DNA of 64,000 bases from SYFY01 sp043719475 (GCA_043719475.1 JAYSTS010000238.1:1-64000), one strand, 5' to 3'. Shown: positions 8,084-17,864, numbered from the stretch's first letter. Numbers and translations are program-made. Notes: generated by a model from the sequence alone, not told the origin.

Positions 8084-8911
8084 TCAACACAACGACAGTG
8101 TCACGGCTACCGGCAGGTGATCTGATACATCACAGTCCAGCACCTTGTAGTCGTCGATACGAAAACCCGAACTGACCAGAATGTGATCGAGTGAGATATG
8201 CGGCCGCCAGGACGGATAGGTGGGCTGAATATCCTCTGCTAATCGCAAGCCCGAATAGCCAAGCGCAGAGTCCGCCAGCAACGCAGCCGCCGAACTGTTC
8301 ATATCTCCCATGACAATGACATGCTCAGCCCCGGCGATCAGCTTGGCGACATACTCAAGCTGGCGTTGTCGTGAACCCGCGCCAAGCGACAGGTGCAACA
8401 AGACGACCAACACTTCCTGACCAGCGTACGGCAATCGCAGCACGATCGCACCACGGCCGGGTATGACGCCTGGCAGCTTGTGATCTTCCATATTGCTCGG
8501 CTCAATACGAGAGAGCACGCCATTGCCATGCTGCGCCAGCGGACCGAGGTCGCGATTAAGTTGTGCGTACCAGTAGGGAAATTGCGCACGATCCGCCACA
8601 TATTCAACCTGGTTGATGTAGCCGCTGCGTAGCGACCCACCATCGATTTCCTGCAGCGCAACCACATCATAATCGCTGACCACATCGGCAATACGCCGCA
8701 GGTTGCGTGCTCGATTCATGTGAGGAAGTACGTGTTTCCACCCATTGGTCACGTAGTGACGATAACGAGTGGTCTGAATACCCACCTGGATGTTGAACGA
8801 CAGCAGCCGAAGCGGTGCAGCCTCAATCAGCTGCTCTTTCGGTATTGACCTGACGTTGACCACGGGTGTGACTACTTCTGCGCGCTGTCCACGCCACGCC
8901 CAAGACCGCAT
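8084..8911 (-). CDS. Endonuclease/exonuclease/phosphatase (EEP) family protein
   Basis: 275 residues from ATG 8911, chosen because AAGG lies 5 nt upstream; the frame is open further, to 8983. The EEP signature is complete: SFNIQVG near the N-terminus, LQEID (Mg-binding Glu), HLSLG, GDMNSS, and the C-terminal SDHLPV with the catalytic Asp-His. There is no signal peptide, so it is probably cytosolic. Family members cleave DNA, RNA or phosphoinositides, and the substrate is not evident. The gene sits downstream of dsbA and cytochrome c4 on the same strand, an arrangement also found in pseudomonads. Confidence 0.85.
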   Translation of the reverse strand: MRSWAWRGQRAEVVTPVVNVRSIPKEQLIEAAPLRLLSFNIQVGIQTTRYRHYVTNGWKHVLPHMNRARNLRRIADVVSDYDVVALQEIDGGSLRSGYINQVEYVADRAQFPYWYAQLNRDLGPLAQHGNGVLSRIEPSNMEDHKLPGVIPGRGAIVLRLPYAGQEVLVVLLHLSLGAGSRQRQLEYVAKLIAGAEHVIVMGDMNSSAAALLADSALGYSGLRLAEDIQPTYPSWRPHISLDHILVSSGFRIDDYKVLDCDVSDHLPVAVTLSLC

Positions 8912-9022
8912 AGTGACCTTCGAGTGAATTCGCGGCTTGAGTCTAGAAGGTCTGATGGGCCCGAACTGCGGACTACCTACCATTTGATTGTCAGGCGTTG
9001 CCCATACCTCGGGCCAGAAACG

Positions 9023-9697
9023 TCAATGCGTGACTGCCTTGGCGTTATCCCCGGTAGATGCGCGCTCCTTCGTTATCAAAAAGTCGACCACCTCCAGCAT
9101 TCGGGTGTTGTCGCCAGCCAATTGACCATCCACGCGGTACTTGCCGTTGACGATCAGCGTCGGAACCCCCGTGATCCGGTAGGCACGGCCCTTGGCCACC
9201 GCTTGATTGACACGATTTCGCACGCTGAATGAGTTGTACACCTCATTGAACTGATCCGGCTTGATGCCGGCATATTTCTCGAAAATTTCAGCCATGACTG
9301 CCGGGTCGCGAAGGTCGCGAGATTCGACGTGCATGGCCTTGAACAAATGCTCATGCACTTTGTCGACGACATCGAGCACTTCAGCTGTGAAGTACGCTTG
9401 TGCCATCAACTGCCAGTCCGCATTGAAGACCGCAGGTATGCGCAGGAATTTCACATCCGCCGACCCACCGGACCGCCACTTGTTGAGATCGGGCTCGAAC
9501 GAAAAACAGTGAATGCATGCATAAGAAAAAATCTCGACAACCTCGACGGTTTTCGGATCGCTGGTCTGCACCGGAATAGGCAGTACTTCGTAGTGCTTGC
9601 CGGCTTCCCAGGTCTGGTCCAACGCATGAGTCGCGCTGGCTGCGAATGAAGTGACCAGACCGGCGAACGCAAGCGCGACAACTTTAGAAAAACGCAT
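9023..9697 (-). CDS. dsbA: Thiol:disulfide interchange protein DsbA
   Basis: 224 residues from ATG 9697, with GAGAGGA just upstream. The signal peptide covers about residues 1-25 (AASATHA). The thioredoxin fold has a helical insertion and the cis-proline loop GVPTLIVNG. The protein oxidises cysteine pairs in periplasmic proteins and is reoxidised by DsbB (not in the window). Its redox motif reads CIHC (EIFSYACIHCFSFEP) where the common DsbA motif is CPHC; the second dipeptide residue, His, is kept. It lies downstream of cytochrome c4 and is probably co-transcribed with it. The longer frame (to 9859) runs into the cytochrome gene and is not used. Confidence 0.92.
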   Translation of the reverse strand: MRFSKVVALAFAGLVTSFAASATHALDQTWEAGKHYEVLPIPVQTSDPKTVEVVEIFSYACIHCFSFEPDLNKWRSGGSADVKFLRIPAVFNADWQLMAQAYFTAEVLDVVDKVHEHLFKAMHVESRDLRDPAVMAEIFEKYAGIKPDQFNEVYNSFSVRNRVNQAVAKGRAYRITGVPTLIVNGKYRVDGQLAGDNTRMLEVVDFLITKERASTGDNAKAVTH

Positions 9698-9809
9698 ATC
9701 GTCCTCTCGACTTTCAGTAGCTGACTTCGGTTTCCTGGGGAGCGCGCCGGTCAACGAGTAACCATTGTGCTTACAGAACAACATTCGTTCTATGCAATGA
9801 CGCCGTGAC

Positions 9810-10463
9810 TCAGTGCGCGCCGCGTAAATAATCCGCCAGGGCCTTGATTTCGGTGTCATTCAAATTGGCCGCAACGTCGCGCATCATGCCGCCGTAGTCA
9901 TCGTCGGTCTTGCGGATGCCTTCTCGATATGCGGTCAGTTGAGCAATCGTGTATTGCGGAGATTGGCCCGAGATCAGCGGAAATCCTGCTGGGGCGTTAC
10001 CGACCGCGCCAGGGGAGTGGCATGCAGCGCAGGCAGCGACGCTCCTCTGCAAGTTTCCGCCGCCATACAGGCGAGCGGCCATGGCGATACTCGCGTCGTC
10101 GCCTTCTGCCTGTGAAAGCTTGGATGGCAGGGACGCATAGTATGCCGCAAGGTCTGCAAGATCCTGTTCACTCTTGCCATTGAGCTGACCGGCCATTAAC
10201 GGAATCTCTCGAGTTCCAGCCTGGATCATGAGTAGCTGACGCCGCAGGTATTTTTGATTCTGCCCTGCCAGATTTGGATAGGTGCCATCAAGACCGGTAG
10301 CACCATCCTGACCGTGACATGCGGCGCAAGGCGCTGCCTGTGTCTTGCCGTTTTCAACATTGCCTGCCGCCTGAACGGATCCCGTCGCAATCAATGCAAC
10401 AACCACTACCGCCAACCCTCTGGATATTCGTGTCGCAAACACCGTCTTGCTTCCTTTATTCAT
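9810..10463 (-). CDS. Dihaem cytochrome c4
   Basis: 217 residues from ATG 10463 (MNKGSK), followed by a signal peptide ending SVQAAG. Two class I cytochrome c domains each carry one CAACH motif (CAACHGQDG and CAACHSPG), with distal Met candidates in PLMAGQ and in GMMRDVAANL. Length and twin-domain layout are those of cytochrome c4, a periplasmic, often membrane-attached electron carrier to terminal oxidases. It is divergent from engB, with 113 bp between the start codons. It is a plausible electron donor to the CuA oxidase encoded at 18-26 kb (inference). Confidence 0.92.
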   Translation of the reverse strand: MNKGSKTVFATRISRGLAVVVVALIATGSVQAAGNVENGKTQAAPCAACHGQDGATGLDGTYPNLAGQNQKYLRRQLLMIQAGTREIPLMAGQLNGKSEQDLADLAAYYASLPSKLSQAEGDDASIAMAARLYGGGNLQRSVAACAACHSPGAVGNAPAGFPLISGQSPQYTIAQLTAYREGIRKTDDDYGGMMRDVAANLNDTEIKALADYLRGAH

Positions 10464-10576
10464 GACTTGAAGGTGAGTCACTTGCCTGTTTGTCACGCCG
10501 CAGCGCGTGCCCTCGTGTGCCGTACTGAATGATAGACTCTCGGCTGGCACAAACGGCGCGCGGATTATAACCCAAG

Positions 10577-11239
10577 ATGAATGAAAGCCATCGCCTGGAG
10601 ACGATCCGCCTGAACGCCGAGTTTGTGCTGAGCGCTCCAGATCTCAGGCACTGTCCGCCTCCGGCCGGTCCGGAGATCGCTGTCTCTGGTCGCTCCAACG
10701 CCGGCAAGTCGAGTGTCATCAACCGTCTCACCGGTAATCGCCATACGGCCAAAGTCAGCAAGACGCCTGGTCGAACCCAATTGCTGAATTTTTTTCAGCT
10801 GCCCAACGGTGATCGGCTGGTCGATTTGCCTGGTTATGGGTATGCCAAAGCTGAGAAGGCCGCGCAGGCGGTATGGCAGAGTTCCGTGAACGCTTATCTG
10901 GAACACCGCGAAGTTCTTTGCGGCGTTGTCGTCGTCATGGACATTCGCCATCCGCTGCAACCGTTTGATATCGATTTACTGAAATGGGGGTCGCGCGCCG
11001 GTATGCCGCTGCATTTGCTGCTCAACAAGGCCGACAAACTCGGTAATGGCGCCAGAACCACGACGCTTCGGGCGGTTCAGAAAGCAACGGAATCCTATGC
11101 ACGCGTCACCATGCAATTGTTCTCGGCGCAAACCGGTCTTGGTCTGCCAGAGCTGGTCGACCGGCTGTCGACGCTCTGGCGAGAGAACGCGGTAGAATCC
11201 GAGCTGGTAACCGATTTGTCAGGCCCACCTGCTCCGTGA
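10577..11239 (+). CDS. engB: Ribosome biogenesis GTPase EngB (YihA/YsxC)
   Basis: 220 residues. The TrmE-Era-EngA-EngB GTPase motifs are all present: G1 GRSNAGKS (38-45), G2 Thr in TPGRTQ (about 63-68), G3 DLPG (83-86) and G4 NKAD (about 151). EngB assists late 50S subunit assembly in the cytoplasm. Length is normal; the family core is about 200 residues. It is divergently placed from cytochrome c4, as in other gammaproteobacteria. Confidence 0.95.
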   Translation: MNESHRLETIRLNAEFVLSAPDLRHCPPPAGPEIAVSGRSNAGKSSVINRLTGNRHTAKVSKTPGRTQLLNFFQLPNGDRLVDLPGYGYAKAEKAAQAVWQSSVNAYLEHREVLCGVVVVMDIRHPLQPFDIDLLKWGSRAGMPLHLLLNKADKLGNGARTTTLRAVQKATESYARVTMQLFSAQTGLGLPELVDRLSTLWRENAVESELVTDLSGPPAP

Positions 11240-11293
11240 CACCAAGCTTCAACACCTAAACATCCGATCTAAACAGAACGTCACACCACAAAG

Positions 11294-13420
11294 ATGATTT
11301 CACCCAACGCGGCTCTTGCTGAACTGGAACGGGACCAAACGGTCGGGCCTCTGACCCACCTGCCGGATTGGTCAGCGATCAAGCCACAGCTCATCGAGCC
11401 AGGCGTCGGCGTACTGCTGACCGAGATCGAGTCAGCCTTTCTCGGGCTTGAGCACTCGGCTGGCCCAACCTGGTCCGGCCTGATGGAGCCACTCGAACGA
11501 TTGAACATCCGATTGGGCCGTTCCATCGGCTCGATCAGCCATTTGCTGAGCGTCCGTTATTCGGATGAGCTGCAGGCTGCCTATGATGTGATCCGTCCTA
11601 AGTTCGTGGACCTGGGCAACCGGATGAGCCAGAGCCGTTCAATTTACGCGGCGCTGAAAGCCATGAAGTCGGGTCCGGAATGGCGCTCCCTAGACGCTGT
11701 CCGTCAACGCATAACCATCGAGACATTGCGCAGCATGGAGCGCGCTGGCGTGCATCTGGAGGAAGCCCCGCGCCAGCGATTCCAGGCCATTCAGACACGC
11801 TTGAGCGAACTTGCGAACACCTTTAGCACCAATCTCGTGAAAGCAGAACGCAAGGCGCGAGTGCGACTGACGGCATTGCGCGAAATCGCCGGCATTCCTC
11901 CGGCCCTTCTCGACATGGCGGCGGCTACCGCGCGCGAGGACGGTGTTGCCACCGCAACGAGCACCGACGGGCCATGGCACTTCATGGTTAATGGCGTGAA
12001 CTATTCGCTCGTCACCTACGCAGAGGACCCCGGCGTTCGCGAACAGTTCTATCGTGCCTACAAGGCGCGAGGTACCGATGCAGAGCTCGACAATCGACCG
12101 GTACTCGAAGAGATCCTCAGCCTGCGACAGGAAATGGCCGCGCTGGTCGGCTTTCCGAACTACGTGGAGTACAGCCTCGATGCAAAGATGGCAGACTCCC
12201 CCGCAGCTGTCTGGGGTTTGATGGACCGCCTGGAGACGGCGGCAAAACCAGCGGCCCGACGAGAACTCGCAGAGCTGGCTGCGTTCGCCAAGGAGCTGGG
12301 TGGTTCTGGTGAACTTGCGCCCTGGGATGTGCCGTACTGGGCAGAGAAGCTTGAGCTAGCACGATTTGGCTACGACAACGAAGCCCTGCGCTCATACTTC
12401 CAACTGCCAATTGTGTTGAACGGCTTGTTTGAACTGACCGGCAAACTCTATGGCGCAACGTTTACCCCGGTAACTGATGGGAGCGTCCCACTCTGGCACC
12501 CGGACGTACAGTTCTATCGAGTCGAAATCGACAAGCGCACGATTGCCGGCTTCTTCCTCGATCCCTACGCGCGCCCTGGCGAGAAACGTGGTGGCGCCTG
12601 GATGAACACCGTCGTCGACCGGAATCGACTGCTTGCGTCGAACAGCAACACCGCCTCTCTCCCGGTGGCGCTGCTGGTCATGAATGCGCGACCGCCGGCT
12701 GATGGTCAACCTGCTCTTATGTCGCTGGATGAAGTCCGGACGTTGTTCCACGAGTTTGGTCACGCGACTCAATTACTGTTCACCGAAGTGAACGAAGGCT
12801 CCGCGTCAGGCTTGAATCTGGTGGAGTGGGATGCCGTTGAACTGGCCAGTCAGTTCAACGAGTACTGGATGGACCACAAACCGTTTTTGCGCTCACTGAG
12901 TCGGCACATCAGTACCGGCGAAACACTGTCCGACGCAATCGCCGCTCGCATCATTGATGGCGCCAACTTCATGGCCGGCAACGCAACACTGCGCCAGCTG
13001 ATGTTCGCCAAAACTGATCTGCGTATTCACGAACGATTCGGTGTGCCCGGAGCAAATGAAAGCCAGTCACCACAGGCCATCGAACAAAGTGTCGCACGGG
13101 AAACCCTCGTACTGCCCGCGCTGCCGGACGAGTCGCAGTTGCCTGCTTTTTCACACCTGTTTGCTGGTGGGTATGCTGCCGGGTATTACTCCTACAAGTG
13201 GGCTGAGGTGCTCGCAGCCGACGCTTTTGGCGCCTTCCATGACGCCGGTCTCGAAGACCCCGACGCGCTGCGAGGGGTCGCTGAGCGATTCAAGTCCACG
13301 GTACTGGCGTTAGGCGGAAGCCTGCCGGCAGGCGAAATTTTCCGGATGTTTCGTGGCCGCGATGCCAACCCTCAAGCGCTGCTCATCAAGCAAGGTTTAC
13401 TGCCAGCGGCTGTGGCATGA
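11294..13420 (+). CDS. prlC: Oligopeptidase A (M3 family zinc peptidase)
   Basis: 708 residues, slightly longer than the E. coli enzyme of about 680. The M3 zinc site is FHEFGH with H486, E487 and H490. The third ligand is most likely E516 in DAVELASQ, and the C-terminal GYAAGYYSYKWAE loop is typical. It is a cytosolic enzyme that degrades oligopeptides, including cleaved signal peptides. There is no signal sequence. Its stop codon overlaps the ATG of the following MerC-like gene (ATGA). Confidence 0.93.
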   Translation: MISPNAALAELERDQTVGPLTHLPDWSAIKPQLIEPGVGVLLTEIESAFLGLEHSAGPTWSGLMEPLERLNIRLGRSIGSISHLLSVRYSDELQAAYDVIRPKFVDLGNRMSQSRSIYAALKAMKSGPEWRSLDAVRQRITIETLRSMERAGVHLEEAPRQRFQAIQTRLSELANTFSTNLVKAERKARVRLTALREIAGIPPALLDMAAATAREDGVATATSTDGPWHFMVNGVNYSLVTYAEDPGVREQFYRAYKARGTDAELDNRPVLEEILSLRQEMAALVGFPNYVEYSLDAKMADSPAAVWGLMDRLETAAKPAARRELAELAAFAKELGGSGELAPWDVPYWAEKLELARFGYDNEALRSYFQLPIVLNGLFELTGKLYGATFTPVTDGSVPLWHPDVQFYRVEIDKRTIAGFFLDPYARPGEKRGGAWMNTVVDRNRLLASNSNTASLPVALLVMNARPPADGQPALMSLDEVRTLFHEFGHATQLLFTEVNEGSASGLNLVEWDAVELASQFNEYWMDHKPFLRSLSRHISTGETLSDAIAARIIDGANFMAGNATLRQLMFAKTDLRIHERFGVPGANESQSPQAIEQSVARETLVLPALPDESQLPAFSHLFAGGYAAGYYSYKWAEVLAADAFGAFHDAGLEDPDALRGVAERFKSTVLALGGSLPAGEIFRMFRGRDANPQALLIKQGLLPAAVA

Positions 13421-13791
13421 AACAAGCTCCATCCTGGTTTGATCGCGGCGCGATCGGCGTGTCGATACTGTGCATGGTGCACTGTCTCGCGCTGCCCGTT
13501 CTGGTTGTGCTTTTCCCATTCGGAATATTCGCAGTGTTAGCTGAAAATCACTGGCACTGGCTGTTTCTTGCGCTGGCCGCACCGATCAGCCTGCTCGCAT
13601 TTCTGCGTACCAGCCCGCACATTCGCAGCCCCATGTTTGCCGTTGGCGTGGTGCTTGGCATCGTTATGCTCGCCATTGGTGTCTGGGTTGAAGATCACGA
13701 TAAACAGATCTTCTTCACCGTGCTGGGCGCAATCAGTCTTCTCGCTGCGCACGTTTACAATCTTCGCAGGTTGAGCACTCAGGCCGAATAG
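13417..13791 (+). CDS. MerC-domain membrane protein
   Basis: 124 residues with four hydrophobic helices. The first helix carries CMVHC (C19 and C23, with H22), the paired-cysteine signature of the MerC family, originally described as inner-membrane mercuric ion transporters. Chromosomal MerC-like proteins without mer genes are common and of unclear function. No merR, merA or merT lies nearby, so mercury resistance is not supported. Its ATG overlaps the prlC stop by four bases. Confidence 0.8.
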   Translation: MKQAPSWFDRGAIGVSILCMVHCLALPVLVVLFPFGIFAVLAENHWHWLFLALAAPISLLAFLRTSPHIRSPMFAVGVVLGIVMLAIGVWVEDHDKQIFFTVLGAISLLAAHVYNLRRLSTQAE

Positions 13792-13799
13792 CGCCTTGC

Positions 13800-16538
13800 T
13801 CAGTGGGCTTCATCCCAGTTATTACCGACACCGCAATCAACCACCAAAGGCACACGCAAGGTTGCAGCGGCCTCCATTTCCTGTACCACCATTGCACGCA
13901 GGGGCGCGATATCGGACTCCTCAACTTCAAACACCAATTCATCGTGCACCTGCATGATCATCGAGGCTCTCAGGGAACCCTGTTGCAACTGCTGGTGCAC
14001 ACGCAACATGGCCCGCTTGATGACATCGGCAGCGGTGCCCTGCATGGGTGCGTTGATGGCCGTGCGTTCAGCGGCTTGTCGACGCTGCAGATTACCGGCG
14101 TTGATTTCCGGCAGATACAAACGACGCCCAAACACTGTTTCCACGTAACCCTGATCGTGTGCAAGTCCGCGGGTTGCGTCCATATAGGCACGCACACCGG
14201 GGTATCGCAGGAAATAGCGTTCAATGTAGTCCGCTGCCAACGAGCGCGAGATTCCAAGTTGACGCGCCAGACCAAACGCAGACATGCCGTAGATCAAACC
14301 AAAGTTGATGGCCTTGGCGCTGCGCCGCTGATCGTCGGACACTGCCTGCGGCTCAACATCAAAAACTTCACCGGCTGTCGCCCTGTGGATATCGAGCCCT
14401 TGCGAAAACGCCGTCAACAGCGATTCATCGCCAGACAGGTGCGCCATGATTCTCAGCTCGATCTGGGAATAGTCAGCGGCCAGGATCTTGCACCCTGGTG
14501 GCGCAATGAACGCCTGTCGTATCCGTCTTCCTTCCGCAGTACGGATCGGGATGTTCTGCAGGTTAGGGTCGGCGGAGGAGAGCCTGCCGGTAGACGCCAC
14601 GGCCTGGTGATAGGACGTATGAATACGGCCGCTGCGTGCGTTGATCTGTTTCGGCAGCTTGTCGGTGTAAGTTGACTTGAGCTTGGCCAGGCCGCGGTAC
14701 TCCATGATTACTTTCGGTAACTCATAGTCATGCGCAAGCTCCGCCAGAACAGGCTCTGCGGTGCTGGGTTGTCCGCCCGGCGTCTTGCGTAAAACGGGCA
14801 GCTGCAGTCGTTCATACAGCACTTCCTGCAACTGCTTCGGGCTATCAAGATTGAACTCAACGCCTGCCAGGTTCATGACGTCAGCTCTGAGAATCTTCAA
14901 GCGCTCGTCGATTTCACGACTTTGTTCATTGAGAAGCGTGGCATCCACCATTGCGCCATGTCGCTCGATGCACGAGAGAACCGGCACCAATGGCATTTCG
15001 ATATCCGAGAAAACGGACAACAGGCTCGGTATCTTGTCGAGATCAGGTTTTAGACGTTGGTGCAACTGCAACGTCACATCAGCATCTTCCGCCGCATATT
15101 CTGCAGCCTGCTCAACTGGCACCTGATTGAACGTGAGCTGCTTCGCGCCTTTACCAGCGACGTCTTCAAAGTGAATGGTGCGTACACCCAGATATTTCAG
15201 CGCCAGATCATCCATGTTGTGGCGGCTGCCGACGCTGTCGAGCACGTAACTCTCCAGCATGGTGTCGAAGGCCACGCCTTGCATGTTCACGCCATGACGA
15301 GCCAGCACACTCAGATCGTATTTGATGTTCTGCCCAATTTTCAGAAGTAGTGGATCTTCGAGGAGCGGTCGCATGCGTGCGAGAACTTGTTCACGGTCCA
15401 GCTGGGTTGGCGCACCCATGTAGTCATGGCCGACCGGTACATAAGCGGCATGTCCAGCTTGCGTCGCGAACGACAAACCGACCAGCTCTGCCAGCATGTA
15501 GTCGAGTGATGTCGTTTCCGTATCGATTGCAAAGACCTGGGCCTGCCGCAGTCGGTCCAGCCACTCATCCAGTGCGTCCAGTGTCGTAATGCACTCGTAG
15601 CGCCGCGCTGTCGACTCGGTGGGTGCAGTTGCCATAGGCGCCTGCACTGAGGGCGCGCGCAATTCATCCAGCCAGCTTCGAAACTCAAGTTCTGTAAAGC
15701 GCCCCCGAAGCGTATCCAGGTCTACTTCACCCTGGATCAGATCATGAACACCCAGCGCCAGCTCGACGTCACACTTGATGGTTGCCAGCGATCGTGAAAG
15801 CGGCAGGATGTGAAGATTTTCGCGCAAGCTCTCACCGATCTTGCCACTGACTTTGGCGGCGTTAGCGATAAGCGCATCCAGGGTTCCGTGTTCCTGCAAC
15901 CACTTCGCCGCAGTCTTGGCACCCACCTTGGGAATCCCGGGAATGTTGTCGGACGTATCGCCCATCAACGCCAGGTAGTCGACTATCAGTTCTGGTGGAA
16001 CGCCATATTTCTCAGTCACTCCCGCCCGATCAAGCCGGACATCTTTCATCGTATCCACCAGTGAGACATGTTCCGTGACCAGCTGTGCCATGTCCTTGTC
16101 GCCGGTTGAAATGACGGTATCCCGCCTCTCGCGGGTTGCGTCCGCAGCCAGGGTACCAATGACGTCATCGGCTTCAACGCCAGGAACGACCAACAAAGGC
16201 AAGCCCATTGCCCTGATGATTTCGTGAATGGGTGCAATCTGCTGGCGAAGCGGATCCGGCATGGACTCGCGATTGGCTTTGTATTCCGGGTAGATCTCAT
16301 CTCGAAAGGTTTTGCCAGGCGCATCAAAGACCACCGCAATCGGACTGCCTGCAAAGTCCCTCGAAAGTTTGCGTAGCATGCCGATGACACCGCGAATCGC
16401 CCCTGTTGGGAAACCGCTGCTGGTCGTGAGATTTGGTAGCGCAAAGTAGGCTCGATAGAGGTAAGACGACCCATCAACCAGCAACAACGGCGGCATACCA
16501 TCCGGAGTTGTTGCTTTATCGGCAGATTGAGTCACCAT
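13800..16538 (-). CDS. polA: DNA polymerase I
   Basis: About 912 residues with all three domains. The 5' nuclease covers about 1-300 (LLVDGSSYLYRAYFA, GDTSDNIPGIPKVG). The 3'-5' exonuclease covers about 320-500 and has its DTET site intact in FAIDTETTSLDY, so proofreading is expected. The A-family polymerase region contains DYSQIELR, RRSAKAINFGLIYGMS and QVHDELVFE. The start is ambiguous: ATG 16556, ATG 16538 or GTG 16535. The strong GGGAGG is placed best for GTG 16535 (5 nt), so the true start is near 16535-16538. It is divergent from the DUF2782 gene, with only about 30 bases between. Confidence 0.96.
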   Translation of the reverse strand: MVTQSADKATTPDGMPPLLLVDGSSYLYRAYFALPNLTTSSGFPTGAIRGVIGMLRKLSRDFAGSPIAVVFDAPGKTFRDEIYPEYKANRESMPDPLRQQIAPIHEIIRAMGLPLLVVPGVEADDVIGTLAADATRERRDTVISTGDKDMAQLVTEHVSLVDTMKDVRLDRAGVTEKYGVPPELIVDYLALMGDTSDNIPGIPKVGAKTAAKWLQEHGTLDALIANAAKVSGKIGESLRENLHILPLSRSLATIKCDVELALGVHDLIQGEVDLDTLRGRFTELEFRSWLDELRAPSVQAPMATAPTESTARRYECITTLDALDEWLDRLRQAQVFAIDTETTSLDYMLAELVGLSFATQAGHAAYVPVGHDYMGAPTQLDREQVLARMRPLLEDPLLLKIGQNIKYDLSVLARHGVNMQGVAFDTMLESYVLDSVGSRHNMDDLALKYLGVRTIHFEDVAGKGAKQLTFNQVPVEQAAEYAAEDADVTLQLHQRLKPDLDKIPSLLSVFSDIEMPLVPVLSCIERHGAMVDATLLNEQSREIDERLKILRADVMNLAGVEFNLDSPKQLQEVLYERLQLPVLRKTPGGQPSTAEPVLAELAHDYELPKVIMEYRGLAKLKSTYTDKLPKQINARSGRIHTSYHQAVASTGRLSSADPNLQNIPIRTAEGRRIRQAFIAPPGCKILAADYSQIELRIMAHLSGDESLLTAFSQGLDIHRATAGEVFDVEPQAVSDDQRRSAKAINFGLIYGMSAFGLARQLGISRSLAADYIERYFLRYPGVRAYMDATRGLAHDQGYVETVFGRRLYLPEINAGNLQRRQAAERTAINAPMQGTAADVIKRAMLRVHQQLQQGSLRASMIMQVHDELVFEVEESDIAPLRAMVVQEMEAAATLRVPLVVDCGVGNNWDEAH

Positions 16539-16568
16539 TCCCTCCCGTTTCGTCATCCACTGCGCACG

Positions 16569-16871
16569 ATGACTCTACTACAGCGTCCAGACTTCCGCGT
16601 CGTTTGCCTCTGTGGCGCCTTGGCACTGGCTACCTTTTGTAGAACTGTCCACGCGGCAACCGCGGAAGACGACGGTCCGGACGTAACCATCATTGCAACC
16701 GAGTTGCGAACGATCTATGAGTATCGACAAAACGGCCACTTAAGAATGATTCGAATCGTGCCCAACGTTGGCAGACCCTATTACCTGGTGCCTCGTGATC
16801 CAACCAAAGGCTATGGCGAACTCGACCAGGCAGACATGCTGATCCCAAGCTGGGTAGTGGTCGAATTTTGA
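16569..16871 (+). CDS. DUF2782 family exported small protein
   Basis: 100 residues from ATG 16569; an in-frame ATG at 16527 lies inside polA and is unlikely. The signal peptide ends near TVHAATA. The mature part has the charged, proline-spaced pattern of DUF2782: TIYEYRQNGHLRMIRIVP, then GRPYYLVPRD. Function is unknown. It sits between polA and thrB as in pseudomonads, and its TGA stop overlaps the TTG start of thrB (TTGA), so expression is coupled. Confidence 0.8.
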   Translation: MTLLQRPDFRVVCLCGALALATFCRTVHAATAEDDGPDVTIIATELRTIYEYRQNGHLRMIRIVPNVGRPYYLVPRDPTKGYGELDQADMLIPSWVVVEF

Positions 16872-17857
16872 ACGCCTCAAGCTTGCTGGATCCGCTGCTC
16901 GACCAGAATCCAGTTGATGACGCGCTGGCGCGGTATTCCGTGGGACGGTTATTACGCTACTGGCCGGCTTCGCACGGGATAGAAAACACCAACTACTTTA
17001 TTCGAACCACGGACGGCGAATTCGTGTTGACGCTGATGGAGCGTAAGCCCTTTGCAGGGGGTGCCTACTACACGATTCTCGACACGCTCATGCAAGCTGG
17101 CTTGCCAGTTGCTGCACCGATCGTTGATCGTCACGGCGCGCGCTCTTCCCAGGTGCGGGGAAGAACCACAATCCTTCAACGTCGGTTGCCCGGCTCTCAC
17201 GTGGCACTGCCCACCGAAGTCCAGCTGCAGGCGCTTGGTCGTTTGATTGCGCGATTGCACATCGAGTCGCAAGGCATCTCATCAATGGTTCCGGTTCATC
17301 CCCGTGACCTTACGTGGATGTCCGGGACTCGCGACTCGCTCACCACGCGCATGCGCTATGCATCGGCATGTTTGATGGAGGAGTCGCTGGCAACAGTATC
17401 CACACTGTTAAAACGAGAGGATGTTGCCATGCTGCCAACGGGTGTCATTCATGGCGACATCTTTCGTGACAACGTGCTGTTTCAGGACGATGCACTCTGC
17501 GGCATCATCGATTTCCATCAAGCCGCCCACGGTGTGTGGTTATTCGATCTGGCTGTCGCCGCCAACGACTGGTGCTGCGACGTAACAGGGCAGCTCAACA
17601 GAGAAAAAGCCTTCGCGTTACTCAAGGGTTATCACACCCAGCGCCCCCTCAGCCGGCAAGAAATCTGGTTCTTCTCTCCCTTCCGATTGTACGCAGCGCT
17701 CATGTTCTGGCTGGCACGGCAGGAGGTCTATCTGCAAGCACAGCAAGGATTACCGGTTCGATCGAAAAATCCGCGTGACATGGAAGCGATCGTCATGATG
17801 CTGCGACGCGGGTTTGACTACTTCGACGAAAGGCTCTTCGAAGCTTCTCGCGTGTAG
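16868..17857 (+). CDS. thrB: Homoserine kinase type II (ThrB, APH-fold)
   Basis: 329 residues with the aminoglycoside-phosphotransferase fold, not the GHMP fold of E. coli ThrB. The catalytic loop HGDIFRDNVLF (about residue 195) and metal-binding IIDFHQA (about 218) are followed by DLAVAANDWC, which is characteristic of ThrB type II. The enzyme phosphorylates L-homoserine with ATP in threonine synthesis. The start is TTG at 16868, overlapping the DUF2782 stop; translational coupling is the best support for this weak codon. Other threonine genes are not in the window. Confidence 0.88.
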   Translation: MNASSLLDPLLDQNPVDDALARYSVGRLLRYWPASHGIENTNYFIRTTDGEFVLTLMERKPFAGGAYYTILDTLMQAGLPVAAPIVDRHGARSSQVRGRTTILQRRLPGSHVALPTEVQLQALGRLIARLHIESQGISSMVPVHPRDLTWMSGTRDSLTTRMRYASACLMEESLATVSTLLKREDVAMLPTGVIHGDIFRDNVLFQDDALCGIIDFHQAAHGVWLFDLAVAANDWCCDVTGQLNREKAFALLKGYHTQRPLSRQEIWFFSPFRLYAALMFWLARQEVYLQAQQGLPVRSKNPRDMEAIVMMLRRGFDYFDERLFEASRV

Positions 17858-17864
17858 GCCGTGT

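Noticed and set aside
13417..13791. Mercury resistance operon
   Set aside because: Only the MerC-like gene is present; merR, merT, merP and merA are absent from the neighbourhood.
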